Both the position numbers and the translations under genes were made by a program. A DNA stretch of 64,000 bases from Ensifer adhaerens (GTDB lineage: Bacteria; Pseudomonadota; Alphaproteobacteria; Rhizobiales; Rhizobiaceae), in NCBI RefSeq assembly GCF_002940685.1, contig NZ_PNFP01000001.1, positions 62,001-126,000 on the forward strand, in the 5' to 3' direction. Below, piece after piece: positions 1 to 7,892 of this stretch. Position 1 is the stretch's first letter; the number at the start of each line of letters is the position of its first letter. The notes beneath the pieces were generated by a model. The model saw only the letters and a list, made by a program, of their open reading frames with translations. It made no database searches and was not told the origin of the DNA.

Positions 1-149
<149 letters not shown>

Positions 150-222
150 TCAGGCATTCGTGGGACAGCCCCTAACGGGATGGTCTTTGGATTTCTTCGC
201 AGCTGAGACTGCGCCGATGCGG

Positions 223-254
223 CGTATATAAGGACCGGCGTTTCGGACTGCAAG
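223..254 (-). promoter_or_regulatory. Sigma-32 (RpoH) promoter of dnaK
   Basis: On the minus strand CTTG (254-251) is followed by exactly 18 nt and then CTTATATACG (232-223). This fits the alphaproteobacterial heat-shock consensus CTTG-N17/18-CYTATNTNNG at every fixed base. Transcription would start near 216, leaving a leader of about 100 nt before the dnaK ATG. The match is read directly; RpoH use is inferred from the consensus. Confidence 0.8.
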
Positions 255-374
255 GCATTCTGCGGGGCGTTTGGGGGCAAAAGCAAGCCCGGTATTTGTC
301 AGGCGCGAAATGGCTCACACGCCGGAGCCTGCAATCGGGCCGGATCCCCTGCCAAATCGCGGTTGCGCGCCGGC

Positions 375-2645
375 TCAGCCGCCCGTCAGAATATCGAAAA
401 GCGTGGTGCGGCGCGTGGCTCCGGTCGTCTGGCCGACATCGGCCGGCGGCACCATGCCGCCATTGCCCTGGTCGACGTTCTGGCCGCCCCATGGATCGCC
501 GCCCTGGTCCACCGGACGCTGCCCGACGGCAACCCCGCCGTCGACGCCGACAGGTGCTTCCGGGAAGGCCTCCGGGTCGCCCGACATCAGGTCGCCGGCC
601 GGCGCGCCGACGCCTTCGTCGAAGACGGGCTGCACACCGGTCGTCCCGAACAGCGGCGAGGGCGAGAGGCCCTCGTGGGCCGCCATCATGAAATCGTGCC
701 AGGCCTTGGCCGGCAGGCCGCCGCCGGTGACCTTCTTCATCGACTTGCCGTCGTCGTTGCCGAACCAGACGCCGGTCGTGAGATTCGAGGTGTAGCCGAC
801 GAACAGCGCGTCGCGGAAGGATTGCGTCGTGCCGGTCTTGCCCGCCGCTTCCCAGCCCTTCATCTGCGCCTTCTTGCCGGTGCCCTTGGTCAGCACCCGC
901 ACCAGCATCTGGTTCATTTCACTGACGATCGCCGGGTCCAGCACGCGCGGCGGGTTGTCGTAGGTGTTCTCGTAAAGCACCGTTCCATCCGCCTTGGAAA
1001 TGCGGCGGATGACGTGCGGCGTCGCCTTGAAGCCACCGTTCATGAACGGTGCATAGGCCGACGTCAGTTCGACGAGGCTCACCTCCGAGGTGCCGAGCGC
1101 GATCGAGGCGTTCGCCTGCATCTCGGAATCGATGCCGAGGCGGTGCGCAACCTTGACGACGTTCGACGGGCCGACTTCCATGACGAGTTGCGCGGCGATG
1201 GTGTTCAGCGAATTGGCGAGCGCGTCGGCGATCGTCACTTCGCCGCGATATTTCTGGTCGTAATTTTCAGGCGTCCAGTTGCCGATCCGGACCGGTCCAT
1301 CATTGCGGATCGACATCGGCGTGCGGCCGATCTCCATCGCGGCGGCATAGACGAAGGGCTTGAAGGCCGAACCCGGCTGGCGCTTGGCCTTGGAGGCGCG
1401 GTCGAACTGGCTCTCGGCATAGTCCTTGCCGCCGACGAGCGCCCGGATGGCGCCAGTGCCGTCGATCGAGACGAGCGCCGCCTGCGAGGCGTCGAGCTTC
1501 TTGCCGTCGGCGTCGAGCGTGGCGGCGATCACTTCCTCGGCCTTCTTCTCGAGGTTGAGGTCGATCGTCGTGTCGATGACCAGGTCTTCCTTGATCTCGC
1601 CGATCATTCCCGGAAGCTGGTCCATCACCATGTCGGCGACATAGTGTTCGGCGCCCGACCAGTAGCTCTTGGCCTTGGTCGGGGTCTGCGACATCGCCGT
1701 CTTGATTTCGCTGTCGGTGACGTAGCCTTCCTCGCGCATGGCGCCAAGCACGATCTGGGCGCGCTCTTCCGCCGCCTTCGGATCGCGCGCCGGCGACAGG
1801 CGGGACGGGGCTTTCAAGAGGCCGGCGAGCAGGGCCGCCTCGCCGAGGTTCACGTCGCGCGCCGACTTGTTGAAGTAGCGCCGGGAAGCCGCTTCGACGC
1901 CGTAGGCGTTGGAGCCGAAGAACACCCGGTTGAGATACATCGCCAGGATCTGGTCCTTGGAATATTTCTGCTCGAGCCAGAAGGCGAGCAGCACTTCCTG
2001 AACCTTGCGCTCAAGCGTCCGCTCCGGCGACAGGAACAGGTTCTTGGCCAACTGCTGCGTCAGCGTCGAGCCGCCCTGGACCATGCGCCCGGTGGTCACG
2101 TTCGTGAGCATCGCGCGGGCGAGGCCCAGCGGATCGACGCCGAAATGCGAATAGAAGCGCCGGTCCTCGATGGCGATGACCGCCTGCGGAATGTAGGGCG
2201 ACATGTTTTCGAGCGACAGCGCCTCGCCGCCGGTGGTGCCGCGATTGGCGATGATGTCGCCGCTGACGGCAAGGATCTTGACGTTCGGCGGGCGCTCGGG
2301 GATCGACCAGCTTTCGGCGCTCGGCATGCGCGCGCCGTAGTAGAGCACCAGGCCGCCGACGCCCATGGCGCCCCAGATGCCAAGCACGATGCACCAGTAA
2401 AACAGCGTGCGGACGAGTCCGACAAGGCCGCCGCCACCGGAGCCGCGACGGCCGCCGCCGCGCTTGGCGGCTGCCTTCTTCTTGCCGTTGCTTCTCTTGC
2501 TGCTGCCGGAAGATTTGCTGCGGGGTGCCTTGCGGCTGGTGGTCACGCGGTCGCTGGCCTCGACGCGAAAATCGTCGTCGTCATCGTCCTCGTTTCCGCC
2601 GAACGATGGCTCGATCCGCTGTCCTGACCTGCCGCTTGCTGCCAT
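375..2645 (-). CDS. Class A penicillin-binding protein (PBP1A family), bifunctional transglycosylase/transpeptidase
   Basis: Builds and cross-links peptidoglycan at the inner membrane. The 756-aa reading has an acidic then Ser/Lys/Gly-rich cytoplasmic tail (residues 1-73) and one membrane anchor (about 74-103). The glycosyltransferase domain carries the catalytic Glu in AIEDRRFYSH (E160) and GGSTLTQQLAKNLFL (191-205). The transpeptidase domain has SAFK (426-429, Ser nucleophile), SLN (479-481) and KTGT (603-606). The C-terminal 70 residues are Pro/Gly/Asp-rich and probably disordered. The frame stays open to a GTG at 2747, but only ATG 2645 has a GA-rich stretch (GAGGGA) upstream and the extra 34 residues look non-conserved, so 2645 was chosen. 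Transcribed toward dnaK. Confidence 0.95.
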   Translation of the reverse strand: MAASGRSGQRIEPSFGGNEDDDDDDFRVEASDRVTTSRKAPRSKSSGSSKRSNGKKKAAAKRGGGRRGSGGGGLVGLVRTLFYWCIVLGIWGAMGVGGLVLYYGARMPSAESWSIPERPPNVKILAVSGDIIANRGTTGGEALSLENMSPYIPQAVIAIEDRRFYSHFGVDPLGLARAMLTNVTTGRMVQGGSTLTQQLAKNLFLSPERTLERKVQEVLLAFWLEQKYSKDQILAMYLNRVFFGSNAYGVEAASRRYFNKSARDVNLGEAALLAGLLKAPSRLSPARDPKAAEERAQIVLGAMREEGYVTDSEIKTAMSQTPTKAKSYWSGAEHYVADMVMDQLPGMIGEIKEDLVIDTTIDLNLEKKAEEVIAATLDADGKKLDASQAALVSIDGTGAIRALVGGKDYAESQFDRASKAKRQPGSAFKPFVYAAAMEIGRTPMSIRNDGPVRIGNWTPENYDQKYRGEVTIADALANSLNTIAAQLVMEVGPSNVVKVAHRLGIDSEMQANASIALGTSEVSLVELTSAYAPFMNGGFKATPHVIRRISKADGTVLYENTYDNPPRVLDPAIVSEMNQMLVRVLTKGTGKKAQMKGWEAAGKTGTTQSFRDALFVGYTSNLTTGVWFGNDDGKSMKKVTGGGLPAKAWHDFMMAAHEGLSPSPLFGTTGVQPVFDEGVGAPAGDLMSGDPEAFPEAPVGVDGGVAVGQRPVDQGGDPWGGQNVDQGNGGMVPPADVGQTTGATRRTTLFDILTGG

Positions 2646-2965
2646 GCCGTTTGATCTATCCCTCACCGCTCTGCGGTGGAACTTGGCGCTATCGTTGCGG
2701 CCAATCGATTTCGACGGCGGTAACGGCGTCCCACGCCCATCCGCCACGGCGACCGGGTGAACTTTAAATGCGGCAATTTAAGGGGGGGTTAAGAAAGTCG
2801 TTGTGAAAAAGCCTGACGGTTCAAAACCTTGACGGCAGGCTCGCTGGTCGCCCTTCGTCCCCACCTCCGCTCGCCGGTCCTTCGGGTGCTTCGCCTCGGG
2901 GCTCGACATCGGATGGTTTTGGGTTGGTGTGCCTTCACGATTTTGTGCAGTGCAAAATTGATGTC
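2646..2965. other. Intergenic region upstream of the PBP gene
   Basis: About 320 bp with no supported gene. It holds the divergent upstream regions of the PBP gene (minus strand) and of the small RNA that starts near 3000 (plus strand). A G-run (aaggggggg) lies near 2780. No repeat or other structured element was recognised. Confidence 0.5.
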
Positions 2966-2994
2966 TTGAAATTGTTGCGACGCATAATTATTAT
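2966..2994 (+). promoter_or_regulatory. Sigma-70-type promoter of the alpha-r14-like sRNA
   Basis: TTGAAA (2966-2971), a 17-nt spacer, then TATTAT (2989-2994). The predicted start is about 3000-3002, just before the first hairpin of the small RNA. Seen directly; promoter activity is inferred. Confidence 0.7.
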
Positions 2995-2999
2995 ACGAC

Positions 3000-3116
3000 T
3001 TATCGAAGCGCTACACCTCCTCCCGTGGCGCCCGATGCGGATCGGCGGCACTCCTCCTCCCAGCTGCCGATCAAGTTCGAGAGCCCCGTGTACCTCCTCC
3101 CACACGGGGCTCTTTT
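3000..3116 (+). ncRNA. Trans-acting sRNA of the alpha-r14 (NfeR1/Smr14C) type
   Basis: An approximately 117-nt transcription unit. It has three consecutive hairpins, each exposing the 9-mer CCTCCTCCC in its loop: 3016-3024 inside a GCGC/GCGC stem, 3053-3061 inside a GATCGGC/GCCGATC stem, and 3093-3101 in the loop of a GC-rich terminator stem (GAGCCCCGTGT/ACACGGGGCTC) followed by TTTT. The 9-mer is complementary to Shine-Dalgarno sequences. Rhizobial alpha-r14 RNAs, including NfeR1, are known for this anti-SD motif in hairpin loops, for a size near 120 nt and for many copies per genome. Expected role: Hfq-independent or Hfq-assisted repression of several mRNAs, often for transporters. Strand is set by the promoter and by the terminator T-run. 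Confidence 0.85.
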
Positions 3117-3316
3117 CATTTCGCGCGTGTGCCCGTGCCCTTCTGGTGCGTCGGTGCCAAGCCCCCACAGTCTCCCGATTTCCCTGATATCCAAAGGATT
3201 GCCGGCGTCACGCCGGGCGGCCGATGGCTCATGCCGTTATCGATCCGCTCGCGAATCCTGCTATGGCTTCGCCTCATTGTTGTGTTCGGTTGCCGGCACG
3301 ACACAGGAGAACTGCC

Positions 3317-3805
3317 ATGAAGCTTCGATCGACCGTCTTTGCCCTCGGCGCCTTTGCGGCCCTGAATGGCGAGGTTCTGGCGCAAGAGAGCGTTGCCTAT
3401 GTCGATGACCGGTCCGATGGGGCAGCGCTCGTCCGTTCGCTCTACAACGCCGTCAACCGCAAGGAATATGCCCGCGCCTACGGCTATTTCGGCGATAAGA
3501 AACCTGTCGGCGGCTTCAAGTCCTTCACAAGCGGCTATGAGCGCACCGTCTCGGTCGAGGTCAAGGTCGGCAAGGTGAAGACGGAAGCCGGCGCCGGCAG
3601 CATCTATTCCGCGGTTCCGGTCGCGGTGAAATCGGTCGAGAAGCGGGGGCGCGTGCGGTTCTTTGCCGGCTGCTACGTCACCCGCATCATCAATCCGTCG
3701 CTGCAGGTGCCGCCATTTACGCCCTACCAGATCGAGGCGGCGCGCCTGCGCGAGGTGAAGGGACCGCTCGATCAGGCGCTGCCTGCCGTCTGCAACGCAC
3801 CCTGA
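3317..3805 (+). CDS. Secreted hypothetical protein (162 aa)
   Basis: ATG 3317 follows a good ribosome site (AGGAGA, 3305-3310). The product starts with a Sec signal peptide, with cleavage probably after VLA (about residue 22). The mature part is about 140 residues. It begins with an NTF2-like-looking helix (ALVRSLYNAVNRKEYARAYGYF) and continues as beta-rich sequence. Two cysteines lie late in the protein (AGCYVT and AVCNAP) and could form a periplasmic disulfide. I recognise no named family. The pattern of a helix around 'AVNRKEYARAYGYF' suggests an NTF2/SnoaL-like fold, but this is only inference. Stands alone between the sRNA and the convergent membrane-protein gene. Confidence 0.8.
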   Translation: MKLRSTVFALGAFAALNGEVLAQESVAYVDDRSDGAALVRSLYNAVNRKEYARAYGYFGDKKPVGGFKSFTSGYERTVSVEVKVGKVKTEAGAGSIYSAVPVAVKSVEKRGRVRFFAGCYVTRIINPSLQVPPFTPYQIEAARLREVKGPLDQALPAVCNAP

Positions 3806-3865
3806 AGGCGCGCGCACCAGAACATCGTTCTGCCTTCACGTGTTTCTGCTCGAAGGCAGCATGCT

Positions 3866-4825
3866 CTAGGGAAGATCCGTGCCCTTCGACGTGTGGCGCT
3901 CCGCCACGAAGCGCGCCCGCTCGAACACCAGGATCACCACCAGCGCCAGGATGAAGGGGATGACTAGGTAGAGCAGCCGGAAGATGGCAAGTGCGGCAAG
4001 CACGGCCGCCGGATCCATTTCCGGCAGGGCGGCGATGAAGATCAGCTCGAGCACGCCGAGCCCGCCGGGCGCATGCGACAGGAGGGCCGCCGAAAAGGAC
4101 GCAAGGAAGATCCCGAGGATGACGATGTAGCCCGGGTTCCCGGCCTCCGGCAGGGCGAAATAGATGATCCCGGCGGCGCCGATCAGCTCCACCGGTGCGA
4201 CCACCAGCTGCCGGAACACGATCTTCGGCTTCGGGTAGTGCAGCTGGAACCAGCGCGTGCGGAACGACGGCAGCCCGACGAGACTGCCGATGACATAGAG
4301 CCCGATGACGACAAGAATGAGCACGCCCGTCGTCAGCGACATTTCCACCGGCAGGAACTCGGCAAAACGTTCGATGATGTCGGGTCGGACCAGAAGGACG
4401 ACGGCCGAAAGCACCAGCGTGCCGAGCGTGAAGGTAAAGGAGCAGAAGGCGACGAGCACGCCGACTTCGCCAGGCGAAAGCCCCTTGGAGCGATAGGCGC
4501 GGTAACGCACGACCGCACCGGAAAAGACCGAGGCGCCGAGATTGTGCGACAGCGCGTAGGTCGTAAACGAGCAGAGCGTGATGAACCAGAGCGAGATGCG
4601 GTGCCCGAGGTGGTCGAGCGCCAGCCGGTCGTAGGCCGCCAGTGCCGCATAGGCGAGCAGCGTCGAGCCGATCGCAAGCAGCCAGCTCTTCAGCGAAATC
4701 GCATTGAAGCTTGCGAGAAACTCGTCGAACGACAGGCCGCGCAGCTCGTGATAGAGCGCGTTCACCGAAAACAGGATCGCCAGAAGCCCGACGACGGGCC
4801 AGAAATAGGTCTGCAGCCGCTTCAT
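3866..4825 (-). CDS. YbhN/UPF0104 family membrane protein (lysylphosphatidylglycerol synthase TM-region family)
   Basis: A 319-aa integral membrane protein with about eight hydrophobic segments spread along its length. The layout matches the flippase-like transmembrane region of MprF (COG0392). Family features include SLSLG-type glycines around SHNLGASVFSGAVVRYR (about 100-115) and a late SHAPGGLGVLELIF segment. The cytoplasmic aminoacyl-transferase domain of full MprF/LpiA is absent, so it should not itself make lysyl-PG. Small YbhN-like proteins have been suggested to move lipids or glycolipids; the function here is not known. The gene is monocistronic and ends 60 bp from the convergent hypothetical gene. 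Confidence 0.85.
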   Translation of the reverse strand: MKRLQTYFWPVVGLLAILFSVNALYHELRGLSFDEFLASFNAISLKSWLLAIGSTLLAYAALAAYDRLALDHLGHRISLWFITLCSFTTYALSHNLGASVFSGAVVRYRAYRSKGLSPGEVGVLVAFCSFTFTLGTLVLSAVVLLVRPDIIERFAEFLPVEMSLTTGVLILVVIGLYVIGSLVGLPSFRTRWFQLHYPKPKIVFRQLVVAPVELIGAAGIIYFALPEAGNPGYIVILGIFLASFSAALLSHAPGGLGVLELIFIAALPEMDPAAVLAALAIFRLLYLVIPFILALVVILVFERARFVAERHTSKGTDLP

Positions 4826-5304
4826 GCCGGTGCCGCGGTCGGTGCGAGGGCGTTCAAGGGGTGTTCGAAGGACACGTCCATTGCAGCGGCCGGAAGGTTT
4901 CTCCGAGCGGAGGCGTTCTGTTTTACAAGCCGCTTTGTCATAGCGTCACGCCCGCAGCGCGACGCTTCGGTCCTTACCCTTGCCAACGATCCGATTTCCC
5001 TTTGTGATTTGTTTCACAAAAAGGAAGCACCTGAGACCCCGCAGGTCAAGGATTGACGGCCTGCCGACAACGGAGAAACCGCCGGGAAACAGTGAAGGGG
5101 AAACGGTAAAACGCAGACGTTTGGTCAACGGGACGGCGACGCGCGTGCGTCGCTGCATCTCATGCGCGTGACGGCTGCAGCATCGGCGGGCACGCAACCA
5201 AATCGAAGAAGCCGCGGCGGAGGGGTCCGCCACGGCTTCCGGAATCAATCACGTTGGGCGGGAGGCGCGCGAAAAATACGCAGGTTTCTCCCGTCCCGCT
5301 CCGA
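4826..5304. other. Intergenic region between the YbhN-like and M20 peptidase genes
   Basis: About 480 bp. It contains the upstream region of the minus-strand YbhN-like gene and, at 5208-5239, a hairpin that probably ends the M20 peptidase transcript. No other gene, repeat or RNA was recognised. Open frames here are short and lack ribosome sites. Confidence 0.5.
5208..5239 (-). terminator. Probable terminator of the M20 peptidase gene
   Basis: Long near-perfect stem (GAAGCCG.GGCGGA with TCCGCC.CGGCTTC, one internal mismatch, 4-nt loop). On the minus strand it is followed by TTCGATTT. The T-run is interrupted, so termination efficiency is uncertain. Confidence 0.55.
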
Positions 5305-6699
5305 TCATCGGGCGGCGAGCGCGTCGAGGATGCGGATCCAGGAGCGGATGCCCTTGTGGTAGGACTGCAGCTCGTATTTCTCGTTCGGCGAATGGATGCG
5401 GTCGTCCGACAGGCCGAAGCCGACGAGCAGCGATTCCATGCCGAGCATCTTCTGGAAGTCGCCGACGATCGGGATCGAGCCGCCCATGCCGATGATGACG
5501 GCCGGCTTCGGCCATTCGTCGGAAAGCGCGACTTTCGCCGTGTTGAGCAGCGGCGATTCATAGGGAAGGTGGATGGCCGGCGAACCGCCATGGGCGTGGA
5601 ACTCGACCGAGCAGTCGGCCGGCACCTTGGAGCGCACATAGGCACGGAAGGCCTCGCGGATCTTCTCCGGGTTCTGGTTGCCGACGAGGCGGAAGGAAAC
5701 CTTTGCCGAAGCCTCCGCCGCGATCACTGTCTTGAAGCCTTCGCCAGTGTAGCCGCCGGTGATGCCGTTGACTTCCGCCGTCGGCCGCGCCCAGGTCAGT
5801 TCCAGCACCGAGCGGTTCTTTTCACCCGACGGGATCGACAGGCCGATTTCGCCGAGGAACTTTTCCGCCGTCTGGCCGAGCGTTTCCCAGGCGGCCTTGA
5901 TCTGGGCCGGGGTCTCCTCGACGCCTTCGTAGAAGCCGGGAAGCGTCACGCGGCTGTTTTCGTCGTGAAGCCCGGCGAGAATGGTGGTGAGGATGCGGAT
6001 CGGATTGGCGGCCGCACCTCCGAAATAGCCGGAATGCAGGTCGCGGTCGGCAGCCTTGACGATCACCTCTTCGCCGACGAGGCCGCGCAGGCCCGCCGAG
6101 ATCGCCGGCGTATCGCGGTCCCACATGCTGGTGTCGCAGACCAGCGCATAGTCGGCCTTGAGCTCGGCGGCATTGGCCTCCAGGAACGGCTTCAGCGACG
6201 GCGAGCCGGATTCCTCTTCGCCCTCGAACAGAATGGTGACGCGGCAGGGCAGGGCACCGTGCACGTCCTTGTAGGCCCGCACCGCCTCGACGAAGGTCAG
6301 AAGCTGGCCCTTGTCGTCGGCCGTGCCGCGGCCGGTGATCACCTTGCGGCCCGGTTCGATTTCCTTGATGCCGGGCTCGAACGGGTCCGTATCCCAGAGG
6401 TTGAGCGGATCGACCGGCTGGACGTCGTAGTGGCCGTAGAACAGCACATGCGGCGCATCGGGCTTGGCGCCGTCATGATGGGCGACGACCATCGGGTGGC
6501 CGGGCGTGTCGCGCACGGAGGCGGTGAAGCCGAGGCTGTTGAGCTCGGCCACCAGCCATTCGGCCGCCTTGCGGCATTCCGCCTTGAAGGCCGGGTCGGT
6601 CGAGATCGATTTGATCCGAACGAGGTCGAAAAGCCGGTCAAGGCTCTTTGGCAGATTGGCATCTGCGCGTTCGAGAACGGGGGTGATGTCAGCCATCAT
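5305..6699 (-). CDS. M20 family metallopeptidase (dipeptidase/carboxypeptidase type)
   Basis: A 464-aa cytosolic zinc peptidase. Metal ligands are visible in order: FYGHYDVQP (His), GRGTADDKG (bridging Asp), EGEEESGS (catalytic Glu and metal Glu), VCDTSMWD (Asp) and a late IHSPNE (His). The inserted dimerisation domain includes DLHSGYFGG. This arrangement matches the CNDP/CPG2-like M20 dipeptidases found in rhizobia, which cleave dipeptides or N-acyl amino acids; the exact substrate cannot be read from sequence. Two ATG codons are adjacent (6699 and 6696), with AAGGA upstream. Monocistronic. Confidence 0.93.
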   Translation of the reverse strand: MMADITPVLERADANLPKSLDRLFDLVRIKSISTDPAFKAECRKAAEWLVAELNSLGFTASVRDTPGHPMVVAHHDGAKPDAPHVLFYGHYDVQPVDPLNLWDTDPFEPGIKEIEPGRKVITGRGTADDKGQLLTFVEAVRAYKDVHGALPCRVTILFEGEEESGSPSLKPFLEANAAELKADYALVCDTSMWDRDTPAISAGLRGLVGEEVIVKAADRDLHSGYFGGAAANPIRILTTILAGLHDENSRVTLPGFYEGVEETPAQIKAAWETLGQTAEKFLGEIGLSIPSGEKNRSVLELTWARPTAEVNGITGGYTGEGFKTVIAAEASAKVSFRLVGNQNPEKIREAFRAYVRSKVPADCSVEFHAHGGSPAIHLPYESPLLNTAKVALSDEWPKPAVIIGMGGSIPIVGDFQKMLGMESLLVGFGLSDDRIHSPNEKYELQSYHKGIRSWIRILDALAAR

Positions 6700-6934
6700 G
6701 CGTATCCTTGCTTCAGGTTTCGCCGGAACCTACTGCATGTGCCGCCAAAGCGAAATCGATTTGAGCGATATTGCGCAGAGGTTTCAGCAGACGGTGAGCC
6801 GGGAGCGTTGGCGCTTCGTCGGAGGTCGGCGCCGGGGCGCCCGGAGCGGCGCGTCCGGCCCTGCTTTAGAACGTGCCGGGGTCGGCTTTAAGCCAAATTA
6901 TTTGATGGAACGATCAAAAGGGCGGGCGGCAGCG

Positions 6935-7378
6935 TCAGGCGCGCCCGTCGCCGCGCGCCACGCTGGCGAGCGCCATGCGCATGTATTCGAGCATCAGTTC
7001 GCGCTCGAAATTCCTGAGGCCGGCCAGCAGCGACTGGTCGGCGGCAAGGGCCGCCTCCTTGGCGGCCGCCTCCATCTCCTTCGCCTTTTCGGTGAGGTAG
7101 ATCTGCTGCGAGCGCTTGTCCTGCGGATGCTTGCGCCGGACGATGAGCCCGTCGCGCTCCATACGCGAGAGCGTGTTGGCCATCGTCGCCTGTTCGATAT
7201 CGAGGCGATCGAGCAGTTGCTTCTGCGTCAGGCCCTCTTCGGCCCAGAGTTCGAGCAGAATGGGAAACTGACCGGGCGCGAAACCAAGCTTCTGGCCGCG
7301 CTCATGAAGCGCGCGCGAAAAGCTCTTCGCCAGCAGGCTGGCCAGGTAGGTCGCAGATTCCATACGATTGAAGGCCAT
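6935..7378 (-). CDS. MarR family transcriptional regulator
   Basis: A 147-aa winged-helix regulator. The HTH (LTQKQLLDRLDIEQATMANT, about residues 50-69) is followed by the wing DGLIVRRKHPQDKRSQQIYLT, typical of MarR, with long terminal helices for dimerisation. It lies next to polA with the alpha-r7-like sRNA between them, an arrangement I recall from Sinorhizobium meliloti. Its ligand and targets are unknown. It may regulate itself; no clear palindrome was found at its own start. Confidence 0.92.
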   Translation of the reverse strand: MAFNRMESATYLASLLAKSFSRALHERGQKLGFAPGQFPILLELWAEEGLTQKQLLDRLDIEQATMANTLSRMERDGLIVRRKHPQDKRSQQIYLTEKAKEMEAAAKEAALAADQSLLAGLRNFERELMLEYMRMALASVARGDGRA

Positions 7379-7491
7379 AGCTATCGGTACGCTCGAACCG
7401 CCATGAAGACAAGTTACAATGCAGGCGATGGACCTGGAGACAGCCGGGATTCACCTCGATTTGAGCGGAGTTGATCCGGCGTCATGGAAAC

Positions 7492-7637
7492 AAAAAACCG
7501 TCACGGAGCGGAGGCTGCGCCGTGACGGTCTTTTGAAAACGGGACAAAGGCCCGGAGAGGGGGATAAGGCCTTTGTCCTCATCTGGTGCGGGCGGGGGAC
7601 AGGCCAATCACCAGAAGACGGCATCACTCGGTGCCGT
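7492..7637 (-). ncRNA. Trans-encoded sRNA of the alpha-r7 (Smr7C) type
   Basis: About 146 nt on the minus strand between the MarR gene and polA. It has three stable stems: CTGGTG/CACCAG, an 11-bp GGACAAAGGCC/GGCCTTTGTCC hairpin, and a terminal 10-bp ACCGTCACGG/CCGTGACGGT hairpin followed by TTTTTT (7497-7492). A promoter-like pair lies just upstream on the same strand. Size, structure and location agree with Smr7C, which I recall lies beside polA in S. meliloti. The terminal stem is also followed by TTTT on the plus strand, so the opposite orientation is not fully excluded. Confidence 0.75.
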
Positions 7638-7643
7638 TGACTA

Positions 7644-7673
7644 AGATTTGAGGAGTCAAATGTGGCTTTTCAA
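7644..7673 (-). promoter_or_regulatory. Promoter candidate for the alpha-r7-like sRNA
   Basis: Minus-strand TTGAAA (7673-7668), an 18-nt spacer and AAATCT (7649-7644). The -10 element is weak. The predicted start near 7637 gives a transcript of about 146 nt ending at the T-run. Confidence 0.45.
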
Positions 7674-7892
7674 GGATAGCAGGGCTGAATCGGACATTAC
7701 AAATACGTAACGTTTGCGTGAAGCCAAATGCCCGGCTGCGAAGCCTTCGGGCATTCGATCGCAGGGTGAAAATCGACCCCGTTGCCGCAATCCGCGGTGG
7801 CGGTCGCGGGCGACGCCCACGGGTGGAGAATGTAGTGTCTGGCGGGAAAACCGCAATGGACCTTTGGCTTGCCCCGCGCTATCCATTTGCCC

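Noticed and set aside
2646-2747. Longer N terminus of the PBP from GTG 2747
   Set aside because: No ribosome site before the GTG, and the extra residues look like translated upstream DNA. It remains possible.
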